Below are positions 24,062 to 31,365 of a DNA stretch of 49,044 nt, piece after piece. Below the pieces are notes generated by a model. That model was given only the letters and a program-made list of their open reading frames with translations. It had not been told where the DNA came from and did not search any database. Origin of the DNA: Bacteroidota bacterium. Lineage in GTDB: Bacteria; Bacteroidota; Bacteroidia; Sphingobacteriales; Sphingobacteriaceae. Within the stretch, counting starts at the first letter, position 1, and each line of letters opens with the position of its first letter. The position numbers and the translations under genes were made by a program. The stretch spans positions 1-49,044 of the forward strand of contig JAFDZL010000493.1 of assembly GCA_018266935.1 (NCBI GenBank), written 5' to 3'.

Positions 24062-25004
24062 ATTCTTTCGTTTTACAAATCGTTTTAAATTGGCAATTGT
24101 TGCAATTCTCTATATAATTAGTTGTTTCAAAATTCTCTGGGTCAGCTTCGCCATATTTTTTGTGACACCCTTTCATATACATTTCAATGATCCCTTTGGA
24201 CATCTTGTCATTTAGTTCTTCAAGACTGTCTTTCGTAACCTCATAATCTCTCCTGATGCGGTCTGGATGTAGCAGCTGATATTCAGTTAATTTATAATCG
24301 AAAATCTGATGGCTTCCTAAATTCATAGGAAAATCAGCATGCGGTTTCGTCATGGCAACTTTATATAGGGCTACAGCATAAAACATCAATTGCTCGTCGT
24401 AAGTATTCAGTCCGTAGGTATGTACTTTCCAATCAATAATATGAGGAGCCCTGTCATCAAAAAATACAATCAAGTCCGGTTTTGAAGAAACAGGCAAACC
24501 GCTGAACGTATAGTGCAATGGTCGCTGGCTAGCTAAGAATCTTGCCGATTGTAAATACTTTATGAACTCCGCATCATCCAACAGATTGTTCAGCGCAGCA
24601 TGAATGTCAGTGCGAGCCGTATTTATCATTTCATCAGTGTAATCAAGACCAAACTCATAGTTGACCAGCGCCGCAAAATCTTTATCCTTTGTATATTTCC
24701 GACCAGGTTCCCTATATTTCTGAAAAGCAGCATATTCCAACTGGGAGTCAAACATTTTGTCTGCTTCATTTACCAAATAAGTCCTGTCAATGGGATATTT
24801 TTTGTTTATTGAATTTATCAATAGCCTACTAACTACATCATCGACAATGTTTCCACGCCAGGCTTCCAACGTGTTTAGTTTGGCCAGAATTGTTATCTCT
24901 TTCCGGAACTCGTCGTTCTTAACGCGACCATCGGCGACAATATTCTTAAGATACCATTGTAATTGGCATCTTTTGAAAAGCTTATATCCTGTCGGAGTAA
25001 ACAT
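24042..25004 (-). CDS. Cas4/AddB-like PD-(D/E)xK nuclease with Fe-S cysteines
   Basis: A 320-aa nuclease. One N-terminal cysteine (Cys13 in FKRCQLQWYL) and three C-terminal ones (Cys301, Cys304 and Cys310, spacing C-x2-C-x5-C) match the 4Fe-4S cage of Cas4 and AddB nucleases. The catalytic core is Asp177 (SSKPDLIVFFD), Asp191-x-Lys193 (IIDWKVHTYG) and the QxxxY motif Gln205/Tyr209. Cas4-like enzymes cut or resect DNA ends. Next to Argonaute, a role in guide generation or target degradation is plausible. Its stop lies inside the start of Argonaute, so the two are translationally coupled. CRISPR genes are absent, so this is not a CRISPR adaptation Cas4. Confidence 0.85.
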   Translation of the reverse strand: MFTPTGYKLFKRCQLQWYLKNIVADGRVKNDEFRKEITILAKLNTLEAWRGNIVDDVVSRLLINSINKKYPIDRTYLVNEADKMFDSQLEYAAFQKYREPGRKYTKDKDFAALVNYEFGLDYTDEMINTARTDIHAALNNLLDDAEFIKYLQSARFLASQRPLHYTFSGLPVSSKPDLIVFFDDRAPHIIDWKVHTYGLNTYDEQLMFYAVALYKVAMTKPHADFPMNLGSHQIFDYKLTEYQLLHPDRIRRDYEVTKDSLEELNDKMSKGIIEMYMKGCHKKYGEADPENFETTNYIENCNNCQFKTICKTKEYATMSN

Positions 25005-25009
25005 TGATA

Positions 25010-25345
25010 CTATTTTTTTCTTGACCTGATAAACTTCAAATAATTGAGTAACTCAACCTCCTCGTCTTCTGATATTTCGCCGATTCGATAAGCGACGGAA
25101 TTGCTGTGCCTAACACGCTCTGCTTTTTTGGGTGTAGGATAACCCACTTTTTCCATTAACAGCTCATACGCTACTCCATAGAATTCTGCTAATTTATGCA
25201 AGGTCAACGGCGACGGTTGTTTTATCTTTCCCGATTCCAATTGGCTTAAATATGCATTGGAAACGTCGGTTGCTTTTTCAACTTCTCTAAGCGTCAATTG
25301 CTTAGATTCTCTCAGGGCTCTAAAATATTCACCGTAGTTCTCCAT
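25010..25345 (-). CDS. XRE-family regulator, first gene of the Argonaute operon
   Basis: A 111-aa DNA-binding protein. Residues 5-62 form a classical Cro/C1 helix-turn-helix (YFRALRESKQLTLREVEKA, VSNAYLSQLESGK, LTLHKLAEFYGV). A short basic linker and an acidic helical C-terminus follow (ISEDEEVELLNYLKFIRSRK). It is separated by 5 bases from the nuclease gene, so it is the first cistron. Paired operator-like repeats overlap its own promoter at 25366-25417, which makes it the probable autoregulator of the whole operon. Confidence 0.85.
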   Translation of the reverse strand: MENYGEYFRALRESKQLTLREVEKATDVSNAYLSQLESGKIKQPSPLTLHKLAEFYGVAYELLMEKVGYPTPKKAERVRHSNSVAYRIGEISEDEEVELLNYLKFIRSRKK

Positions 25346-25365
25346 CTTTTGCGCTTTTTATTGCA

Positions 25366-25417
25366 TTGCTAAGTATTGCAAGCAAAGATATGGAACGTTG
25401 CTAAATTTTGCAAGCAA
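25366..25417 (-). promoter_or_regulatory. Promoter with two operator-like dyads for the Argonaute operon
   Basis: On the minus strand a Bacteroidota-type promoter is visible: TTG (25411-25413), a 20-base spacer, and TATCTTTG (25383-25390, consensus TAnnTTTG), 38 bases before the XRE start. Two copies of the dyad TTGCT-N10-AGCAA lie at 25366-25385 and 25398-25417, 32 bp apart start to start (about three helical turns). One copy overlaps the -7 box and the other the -33 box. Repressor binding there would block polymerase, so the XRE protein is the likely ligand. Confidence 0.7.
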
Positions 25418-25457
25418 ATCCTAAGGTTTTTTTTATCTTACCATTATACCCGGAAAT

Positions 25458-27563
25458 CTATTTTCTTAAATGGACACTTAACGCGAGTAATTGGCCCATT
25501 GAAAGCCTGCTACCTAAGATCGGTCGTAAGCGCGCCACAGTCGGTTGATTATCAAAATCCGGTAATAGATTTAAAGTATCGTTCAGTAATTGTTGCGGTA
25601 TTATATCAGTTATCTTGACCTCTCCTGTAGGTATAAAAAATGCAAGGTGGGACTCAATTGCGGAAATTCCTAGTTTTCGTTTGTCCGCTATTTCTGCAAG
25701 GGAATTACCTGCTAAAAACAGCTTCAATGTCTGCTTTTCTGTTGTTTCATTTGTTTCGGCAACCTTGCCATAGGACTTGGCTTCGGAAGTAACTACAGGT
25801 ATAAGTGAATTTTCTCCTAAATTTGGGAAATAGGGGATTCCATTTTCAACTTTCGGAACTAGTTCGGTCGCCATCTTAATTGCCCGCTCCTTTTCCTGGA
25901 ACGATTGAACAATATTATTAACTAGGTTTACTTCCGATCTGAACTTATAGTCAGCTTTATTTCTTTTAATATAATCCTTTAAAGGCGATATGCAGTTTGA
26001 ATTAATCTCATTGGAAAAGTACTCAGCTGCCCTAAAGCACCGCTCTTTTAGCAAGAGCCAGTCTATATTGCCTGGAATATAAAGTAATCCCCGAATTTCT
26101 TTTGCAAATGCTGAAGCATGTTTTTCTAGCTTAAGTGACGTTTCTTTTATACTTGCAAAATTCGATCTATCGAGCGTCGGTTGCTCAAGCTTCACTTTTA
26201 TCGAGCTCCAGTCGAAAATTTTATTTAGCAAATTCATTAGGTATTCTTTTTTCCCCTCCACCAATGTCAATAACAATTCCGGGATATTTCCAACTTTGCT
26301 AAAAACAGTTTCGGTGATTTTGGGCCTAATTATAGCTGAAGCGGGTATTTTAGACTTCAGGAACAAGCCCTCCGGTGTCTTAATTCGACTCAATGCAACA
26401 TAAACCTGGCCAGGAGCAAACGCCCCCGCAACATCTATTACTGCCGTCTCAAAAGTCAAACCCTGACTCTTGTGAACGGTTATTGACCACGCCAATTTTA
26501 ATGGAAATTGTTGGAAAGTTCCTAAAACCTCTTCTTTGACAGTATTGGTTTCAGAGCTGAATGTATAAGTAATATTCGACCAAATTTCTTTTTGAATTGT
26601 AGTTTTTGATGTGTCGTCAAAAGTGACTTCGATTGTTTCTTCGTTGAACGCTGTGATTGTACCAATTTTCCCATTATAGTATTGTGGATTCACCGATTTG
26701 TCGTTTTTTAGAACCATCACGCGACAACCTTGCTTTAATTGAAGATTCAATTCAACCGGGAATTGCTCTTCAGAAAATACACCATTTAGCACGGCATTAA
26801 AGATATGCCCCTCCCCAGGCAAGCCGCGCAATTGACTCACATTTATTTGAGCGGCATTTTGATTGTGAGTTGTTAGTATAATGGAATTTTTATCTGCCCA
26901 TTCAGGTGTATAAAATGTATTAAGTTGCGACAATTCGAAATCTGAAATATTTCCTGTCCTTACTGCATTGAGCAAGCTGATAAAATCTGCATCTGATTGC
27001 CGATGTACCTTAGTTAGTTCTAGCATTAGTACGTCTAGGTCGCCAATTATCCTTGAAGAAGTGAAATAAAGTGTCGGATAAAGTCCACTCAATGTTTCCC
27101 TGTCTTCGGTGGTTTCAATAGGTGGCAACTGAAAAAGGTCGCCGATAAATACAATTTGTAAACCTCCCAATGGCCGTCGATTCTGACGCACTTCTTTTAG
27201 CAAATAGTCCATTGCGTCTAATACATCTGCCCGTAACATGGAGACTTCGTCGACAACTAGCAAATCTAGTTCACGCAAAAGCAAACGAGCTTGACTTGAA
27301 ATTCGAATGCCTTTAACCGTCTCTTCATCAAGCGGTCGCGGAGGCAGTGCAAACAAAGAGTGGATTGTGGTTCCACCAACATTTACTGCAGCTACACCAG
27401 TCGGCGCAGCAATTGCCATTTTTTTCTGGGTACAGCCTTTCAAGAATTTCAAAAATGTGCTTTTGCCAGTACCCGCTCCGCCGGTTAAAAACACGTTCCG
27501 CGCAGTATGATTTATGAAATCCAGTGCCATCGAGGCAATGTCGCTAACGCTATCATTGTTCAT
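25458..27563 (-). CDS. Pif1/RecD-like helicase with helix-turn-helix C-terminus
   Basis: A helicase of about 701 aa. Walker A is 'FLTGGAGTGKSTFLKF', followed by 'IAAPTGVAAVNVGGTTIHSLF', Walker B 'LDLLVVDEVSMLRADVL', and the late motifs 'LAWSITVHKSQGLTFETAVID' and 'GQVYVALSRIKTPEGLFLKS', all typical of superfamily 1B Pif1-type enzymes. The C-terminal 80 residues include an HTH-like part (LFLAGNSLAEIADKRKLGIS). I prefer the start MNNDSVSDIA at 27563, because family members begin just before the P-loop; an ATG at 27605 adds 14 residues. It lies 112 bases upstream of the XRE gene on the same strand. It may be part of the Argonaute system or a separate gene. Confidence 0.8.
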   Translation of the reverse strand: MNNDSVSDIASMALDFINHTARNVFLTGGAGTGKSTFLKFLKGCTQKKMAIAAPTGVAAVNVGGTTIHSLFALPPRPLDEETVKGIRISSQARLLLRELDLLVVDEVSMLRADVLDAMDYLLKEVRQNRRPLGGLQIVFIGDLFQLPPIETTEDRETLSGLYPTLYFTSSRIIGDLDVLMLELTKVHRQSDADFISLLNAVRTGNISDFELSQLNTFYTPEWADKNSIILTTHNQNAAQINVSQLRGLPGEGHIFNAVLNGVFSEEQFPVELNLQLKQGCRVMVLKNDKSVNPQYYNGKIGTITAFNEETIEVTFDDTSKTTIQKEIWSNITYTFSSETNTVKEEVLGTFQQFPLKLAWSITVHKSQGLTFETAVIDVAGAFAPGQVYVALSRIKTPEGLFLKSKIPASAIIRPKITETVFSKVGNIPELLLTLVEGKKEYLMNLLNKIFDWSSIKVKLEQPTLDRSNFASIKETSLKLEKHASAFAKEIRGLLYIPGNIDWLLLKERCFRAAEYFSNEINSNCISPLKDYIKRNKADYKFRSEVNLVNNIVQSFQEKERAIKMATELVPKVENGIPYFPNLGENSLIPVVTSEAKSYGKVAETNETTEKQTLKLFLAGNSLAEIADKRKLGISAIESHLAFFIPTGEVKITDIIPQQLLNDTLNLLPDFDNQPTVARLRPILGSRLSMGQLLALSVHLRK

Positions 27564-27992
27564 CTTTTGCAAATATAATTTGTCGGGACTATTAATAATT
27601 TTCATAGTAGGGGCGAATTAAAAAAAGCGAGGAAATTTTTAAGAAAATAAATTGAGCACAACAGATCACAACGCATAATGCGTTAAAATTTAAGAAAGGC
27701 CCCAAAACATTGATTCTATTAGATTTAAGCTCGAATTTCGAATTTCGATTTTCAAAATGCGTCATGACCTTTATGGGCAAAATTGACCAAATCGAAATTC
27801 ACAGACTATTGATCCTACTATTACTGACCTACTTAAATCTTTGGGAATTTGAGAACACATAACTGATGTGGTCGAAGGTGGGCGAAGAAACCTTTAAAAA
27901 CCGCGAAAAAAAATATGGGTTCACTAAGTAATAGGAACTCTCAAGAATTGTGAATTTTTAATAAGGTTAAGAGCTTGAATATCCTCCAAAAT

Positions 27993-28012
27993 GTTCGACT
28001 TTTCGCCGCTTC
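27993..28012 (+). repeat. Left copy of a 20-bp direct repeat flanking the CBASS module
   Basis: GTTCGACTTTTCGCCGCTTC occurs here and again, identical and in the same orientation, at 33235-33254. Both copies are also preceded by AAAA plus one variable base. The two copies bracket the sigma-like/ImmA genes and the CBASS operon (28177-32953) and lie in gene-free DNA. The surrounding 27606-28176 stretch holds no gene that I can support; it is A/T-rich, with short GAATTTC reiterations near 27730. Confidence 0.75.
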
Positions 28013-28029
28013 GCCACTACTCATTACCA

Positions 28030-28061
28030 GGCAGTTACGAGGATTGTAACTGCCTTTATTT
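28030..28061 (+). terminator. Hairpin with T-rich tail next to the left repeat
   Basis: A 9-bp perfect stem GGCAGTTAC / GTAACTGCC (28030-28038, 28046-28054) with a 7-base loop is followed by TTTATTTT on the plus strand. It looks like an intrinsic terminator, yet no plus-strand gene is visible upstream. It may end an unrecognised small transcript or be left over from the insertion site. Confidence 0.55.
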
Positions 28062-28176
28062 TCTGGTCAAACAATGTTCATACACATCCGGCTGCTGTAT
28101 GAAATGAACTAACTTTAATTGAATTCTCCTTAATTGGGATCAAAAAATTTCAAGGAATTTACTGCTGTACTGCGTG

Positions 28177-28956
28177 TTAATATGTCCATAAGCAGGACAC
28201 CAGTGCATGCCGTCCTACCTGGTAACATTGCTCCCAAAGTTTCCAGTCCGACTTATATTTAATCTGAAAATCTTCGGGAAACCATTCAATAGCGTCAACT
28301 TTCTCCGGTTGAGCTTCGAGTGTGCCTTTCGCAAAATAGTCACCCGCTACCGTCCAAGCTGGAACTTTTGAATTGAGCGGCAGATAGGTGAACGGGAAGT
28401 CGTAGGAGTGGAATTTCCACTTCACCATATTATCTTCCATAAAAATGATCATTGCAGGAAAATCCCCTATCGATACATACTTGATAAATGTAGCCAATAA
28501 AGAGGTATGAAAGTACCCGCTTACATCTTCGATCAGTTTAATGCTTAATTTCTTTCCAGCAACCATTCCTTTAAATAGCGATTCCGGCATCAGCAGCTCG
28601 GACGCGAAGCTGTTGGCCTGCTGTTCTTGAGCACCTTTCTTATACCATTCTGCAAGTGTGAGGTCGGTATCGGAGAACAAAGCCGATGTATCCTTATGGA
28701 GCAGGAAGTGCCCGATCTCATGCCCTAATACAAAATTTCTTTTCCCGAGCTGCGTGATCGTATCGCTTACGGAAACAATGGCCGAGTCCCCTTTGATCAA
28801 AATTCTTCCCTCAGACCCTTCTATGGGCACTTGTTTGACCAGTATTCCTAACGCCCCGGCGATTTCGTCCAGGGTAAGATCTGAAGGCTGGGTCCATCCC
28901 AAAAAGGAATGTACCTCCCGTGCGGCGTTTACCGGGTTCCTACTTTGAATCCTCAT
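28177..28956 (-). CDS. ImmA/IrrE-family metallopeptidase
   Basis: A 259-aa protein with the ImmA/IrrE (COG2856) zinc site: HEIGH at residues 79-83 in 'RNFVLGHEIGHFLLH', and Glu111 in 'EQQANSFASELLMP' as third ligand. The C-terminal 120 residues are an additional domain. Such peptidases cleave helix-turn-helix repressors in response to a signal. CapP, a member that controls CBASS operons, is a known example. Here it is encoded divergently from a CBASS operon, and its start overlaps the 134-aa gene by 17 bases. The expected partner repressor is not a standard XRE protein; the sigma-like protein at 29346 is the candidate. Confidence 0.85.
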   Translation of the reverse strand: MRIQSRNPVNAAREVHSFLGWTQPSDLTLDEIAGALGILVKQVPIEGSEGRILIKGDSAIVSVSDTITQLGKRNFVLGHEIGHFLLHKDTSALFSDTDLTLAEWYKKGAQEQQANSFASELLMPESLFKGMVAGKKLSIKLIEDVSGYFHTSLLATFIKYVSIGDFPAMIIFMEDNMVKWKFHSYDFPFTYLPLNSKVPAWTVAGDYFAKGTLEAQPEKVDAIEWFPEDFQIKYKSDWKLWEQCYQVGRHALVSCLWTY

Positions 28957-29344
28957 CCAACTTGTTCTTCAATATTTCAATCAGATGAAGTAATTCCTGG
29001 TCTTCCCCAATAGCCGCTTCATCCTTTTCCGTCAATTCATCAAACTTCCGGAATAACGGCACAAGTTGTGCCTGCTCTTGCGGGGAGATCAGTCTCTTTA
29101 ATTCCTCGAGTCCCTTTTCTTTTAAAACTTTTATTTGATCTACCGCTTTTTGAAAACGCTCCTGGTTTGCCTGTGCCTTCAGCTTGGCATTGAGTTGTTT
29201 GATCTTAACGAGGTGCGCGTCCAGTTGCGCATCGGGTTTTTGCTCAAGCTCCTCCAGTATCTCTTTGTCCGGCCGGTAATAATTAATCTCCATCATCAAG
29301 CCATAAAGATTACTTAAAACCTGCTTTGAATTTAAAGTTGCCAT
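28940..29344 (-). CDS. Hypothetical coiled-coil protein (134 aa)
   Basis: An almost entirely helical, highly charged protein with long heptad-like stretches (EILEELEQKPDAQLDAHLVK, LKAQANQERFQKAVDQIKVL). It has no membrane segment and no Cys pairs. It overlaps the ImmA/IrrE gene start and lies one base after the sigma-like gene stop, so the three genes form one coupled operon. It is probably an adaptor or oligomerisation partner of the other two. No family is recognised. Confidence 0.7.
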   Translation of the reverse strand: MATLNSKQVLSNLYGLMMEINYYRPDKEILEELEQKPDAQLDAHLVKIKQLNAKLKAQANQERFQKAVDQIKVLKEKGLEELKRLISPQEQAQLVPLFRKFDELTEKDEAAIGEDQELLHLIEILKNKLDEDSK

Positions 29345-29345
29345 A

Positions 29346-29942
29346 TTACCTGAATGATGATTGTTGTTGATTTTTAATTCGTCTCATTAATTTTTCCCGC
29401 AGCTTGTCGAACTGCCTCACATTGATACCCAATAAATCGGCGATACCAGCTCTTTTTTTGCCGTCCTTCAATCCCTCGATCATAAACTCCAGGTCTTCAT
29501 CGCCTGCGACGGCGGTTTCAATCACAGCCAGCTTCCGCTCTATCTCTTCACGCTCCCGCTCGTCTGTCGGCGGGGCAGCAAGGTCGTAAAACTCTTCTTC
29601 CACATCTTTATATACGATTTTCAGCGCTTCGCTCTTGGCAGAGGTTGTCTGTTCCACCTGCTTACTGATATAGCTGTCGGCGATTCTGATCATCTGCTGG
29701 CTCAGCGTAAAATCATCTTTCCACTCCCATATGCCCGCCAGTATTTTTTCATAGGCAATACCAAGATAATGATCAACCGGTTCGGCCCCAAGATTGGAGG
29801 CTGAATGCGCGCCGGACAAGGTACGCTGCTTCAGTCGCCACTTAATATGTTCCTTGCATTTTGCCATGGCCACCTTCCAGTCTGCATCTGTCAGTCTTTC
29901 AACCTTGCGCTGGTTTGCGTGATAGTACTTACCTGTTTCCAT
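29346..29942 (-). CDS. Sigma-70-like / helix-turn-helix regulator
   Basis: A 198-aa protein with the layout of a small sigma-like factor. The N-terminal helical region resembles region 2 ('DHYLGIAYEKILAGIWEWKD', 'QQMIRIADSYISKQVEQ'). A charged linker follows, and the C-terminal helix-turn-helix is 'RAGIADLLGINVRQFDKLRE' with a basic end. It could direct RNA polymerase or act as a repressor. It starts the three-gene operon divergent from CBASS, and its ATG is 10 bases from the palindrome at 29953-29979, where it may bind. The assignment rests on secondary-structure pattern, not on clear sigma signature motifs. Confidence 0.6.
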   Translation of the reverse strand: METGKYYHANQRKVERLTDADWKVAMAKCKEHIKWRLKQRTLSGAHSASNLGAEPVDHYLGIAYEKILAGIWEWKDDFTLSQQMIRIADSYISKQVEQTTSAKSEALKIVYKDVEEEFYDLAAPPTDEREREEIERKLAVIETAVAGDEDLEFMIEGLKDGKKRAGIADLLGINVRQFDKLREKLMRRIKNQQQSSFR

Positions 29943-29952
29943 GATTATAATA

Positions 29953-29979
29953 ACCGGTAAAAAATTTTTTTACACCGGT
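29953..29979. promoter_or_regulatory. Palindrome in the divergent CBASS control region
   Basis: ACCGGT at 29953-29958 and again at 29974-29979 (itself palindromic) flanks an A6/T7 core, giving a long imperfect inverted repeat of 27 bases. It lies in the 125-bp gap between the divergent sigma-like operon and the CBASS operon, 10 bases from the sigma-like ATG. This is a good candidate operator for both promoters. It could form a hairpin in RNA, but its position favours a protein-binding site. Confidence 0.55.
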
Positions 29980-30067
29980 GGGGGAATTTTTAAAAGGTTC
30001 GGTTATATAACTGTTGGAGCGGCACTTATTGCTACTCAGATCAAAAATAATATAAAATAATAATATC

Positions 30068-30340
30068 ATGGCTATAATAATTACCTACGACATTCTATCG
30101 AAACATGTGGAATTCAAAAAAGAAATGTTTCAGTTGGGCTACAAGGACCAGATTCCGGGAGAGAACTGCAAAATCATCTATTTCCCAAACACCACTTTAT
30201 ACCACGCAACCAGAGAAGCAGAAACTGCAAGAGATGAGGCTAAAATTGTTTGCAAGAAGCTCAACATTCAATTAGAACGCTGCGTTGCGACGATATGGAA
30301 GGATTGGGCTGCCGTTTGCGGTGAACCATTTAAGCAATAA
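30068..30340 (+). CDS. Small ferredoxin-fold-like protein opening the CBASS operon (90 aa)
   Basis: The predicted order is strand (MAIIITYDIL), helix (HVEFKKEMFQLGY), strand (CKIIYFPNTTLYH), helix (REAETARDEAKIVCKKL) and strand (LERCVATIWKDW). This resembles the beta-alpha-beta-beta-alpha-beta fold of Cas2/VapD-type small proteins, including an early aspartate (Asp8) at the end of strand 1 as in Cas2. It is one base upstream of the phospholipase gene, so it is clearly part of the operon. It could be a nuclease, an inhibitor of the effector or an inert subunit. No CBASS role for such a protein is known to me. Confidence 0.7.
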   Translation: MAIIITYDILSKHVEFKKEMFQLGYKDQIPGENCKIIYFPNTTLYHATREAETARDEAKIVCKKLNIQLERCVATIWKDWAAVCGEPFKQ

Positions 30341-30341
30341 G

Positions 30342-31364
30342 ATGGCTGAAGTAAATAAAAAATTCAGGATACTTTCCATCGATGGAGGCGGCATACGCGG
30401 GTTGATACCCGCAAAGGTACTCATGGAACTGGAACGGGAGCTCGACAAAATCGAATCTGGCAAAAGGCTCCATGAGCATTTTGATCTGATCTGCGGCACC
30501 TCAACCGGCGCCATCCTCGCTATCGCAATTGCCCTAGGTGTACCGGCATCCGAATTGGTGGAGTTTTATAAGGAAAACGCCAGGGTGATTTTTCCAAAAT
30601 GGTATTTTAAAGTAGTGCCCAGCAAGGCGCGCGCATTCATCACTTCAATTTACAGTAATAAGGCTTTGCACAAAAAGCTGGAAGAGGTGTATACAAAAGC
30701 AAATGGCGGTACAAAGCCACTTCTAAATGACCTGAAGACCAACGTTTGCATCCCTGCTTTCAATGGAAACGACGGCCAGATAAACGTAATGAAGACCCGT
30801 CACCACGAGGATTACATGCGCGACTATAAACTCCCCGCACATGAAGTAGCGCTTTCCAGCGCATCGGCACCGATTTATTTCCCGCCGCATTCATTCAGTT
30901 TTGCAAATGAGTTCGGCAGCGGCAAAAATGTGAATATGATCGATGGAGGCATCTTTGCCAACAATCCTTCCCTCATCGGCATACTGGAAGCGACCGAGAA
31001 ATTCGGTCACGCATTTTCTGATATCAGTTTATTGTCATTAGGCACCGGTAAAGGCAAGCACGTCATAAAAACTGGCTGGAAGCCCAAAGATATTTGGTAC
31101 TGGCTGTTTCCAAAACCGCGGCTGCTCGATATCATCCTTGACAGTCAGGCGCAGATCACTGAGCAGTACATCAATTTTATCAGGCGGCTTTGCGATAAAA
31201 ATGATGATGCCTTGGATTACCTGCGTGTCCAGTATGATATGGGCGGCTCGACCATAGACCTTAACGCATCCGCGAAAAAGGACATTGATAGGTTGGAAGC
31301 CATAGGCGACGAACTGGCGAAAAACAATATAGTTAACATAATTAAATTTTTAACATCAAAATAA
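30342..31364 (+). CDS. capV: Patatin-like phospholipase, CBASS effector
   Basis: A 340-aa lipid hydrolase. The oxyanion-hole motif DGGGIRG is at residues 14-20, the nucleophile Ser54 is in GTSTG, and the catalytic-dyad Asp201 is in the DGG of 'MIDGGIFANNP'. In CBASS, patatin effectors (CapV type) are switched on by a cyclic nucleotide and degrade membrane phospholipids, killing the infected cell. The start MAEVNKKF at 30342 follows the previous stop by one base. The next gene, the nucleotidyltransferase, starts two bases after this stop. The gene symbol reflects function and context, not a sequence search. Confidence 0.9.
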   Translation: MAEVNKKFRILSIDGGGIRGLIPAKVLMELERELDKIESGKRLHEHFDLICGTSTGAILAIAIALGVPASELVEFYKENARVIFPKWYFKVVPSKARAFITSIYSNKALHKKLEEVYTKANGGTKPLLNDLKTNVCIPAFNGNDGQINVMKTRHHEDYMRDYKLPAHEVALSSASAPIYFPPHSFSFANEFGSGKNVNMIDGGIFANNPSLIGILEATEKFGHAFSDISLLSLGTGKGKHVIKTGWKPKDIWYWLFPKPRLLDIILDSQAQITEQYINFIRRLCDKNDDALDYLRVQYDMGGSTIDLNASAKKDIDRLEAIGDELAKNNIVNIIKFLTSK

Positions 31365-31365
31365 T

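Noticed and set aside
24042-25004. CRISPR adaptation role for the Cas4-like gene
   Set aside because: No CRISPR array or cas1/cas2 gene is in the window, and the gene overlaps Argonaute.
27592-27780. A 62-aa minus-strand frame upstream of the helicase
   Set aside because: It overlaps the helicase N-terminus, has no domain and a biased composition.
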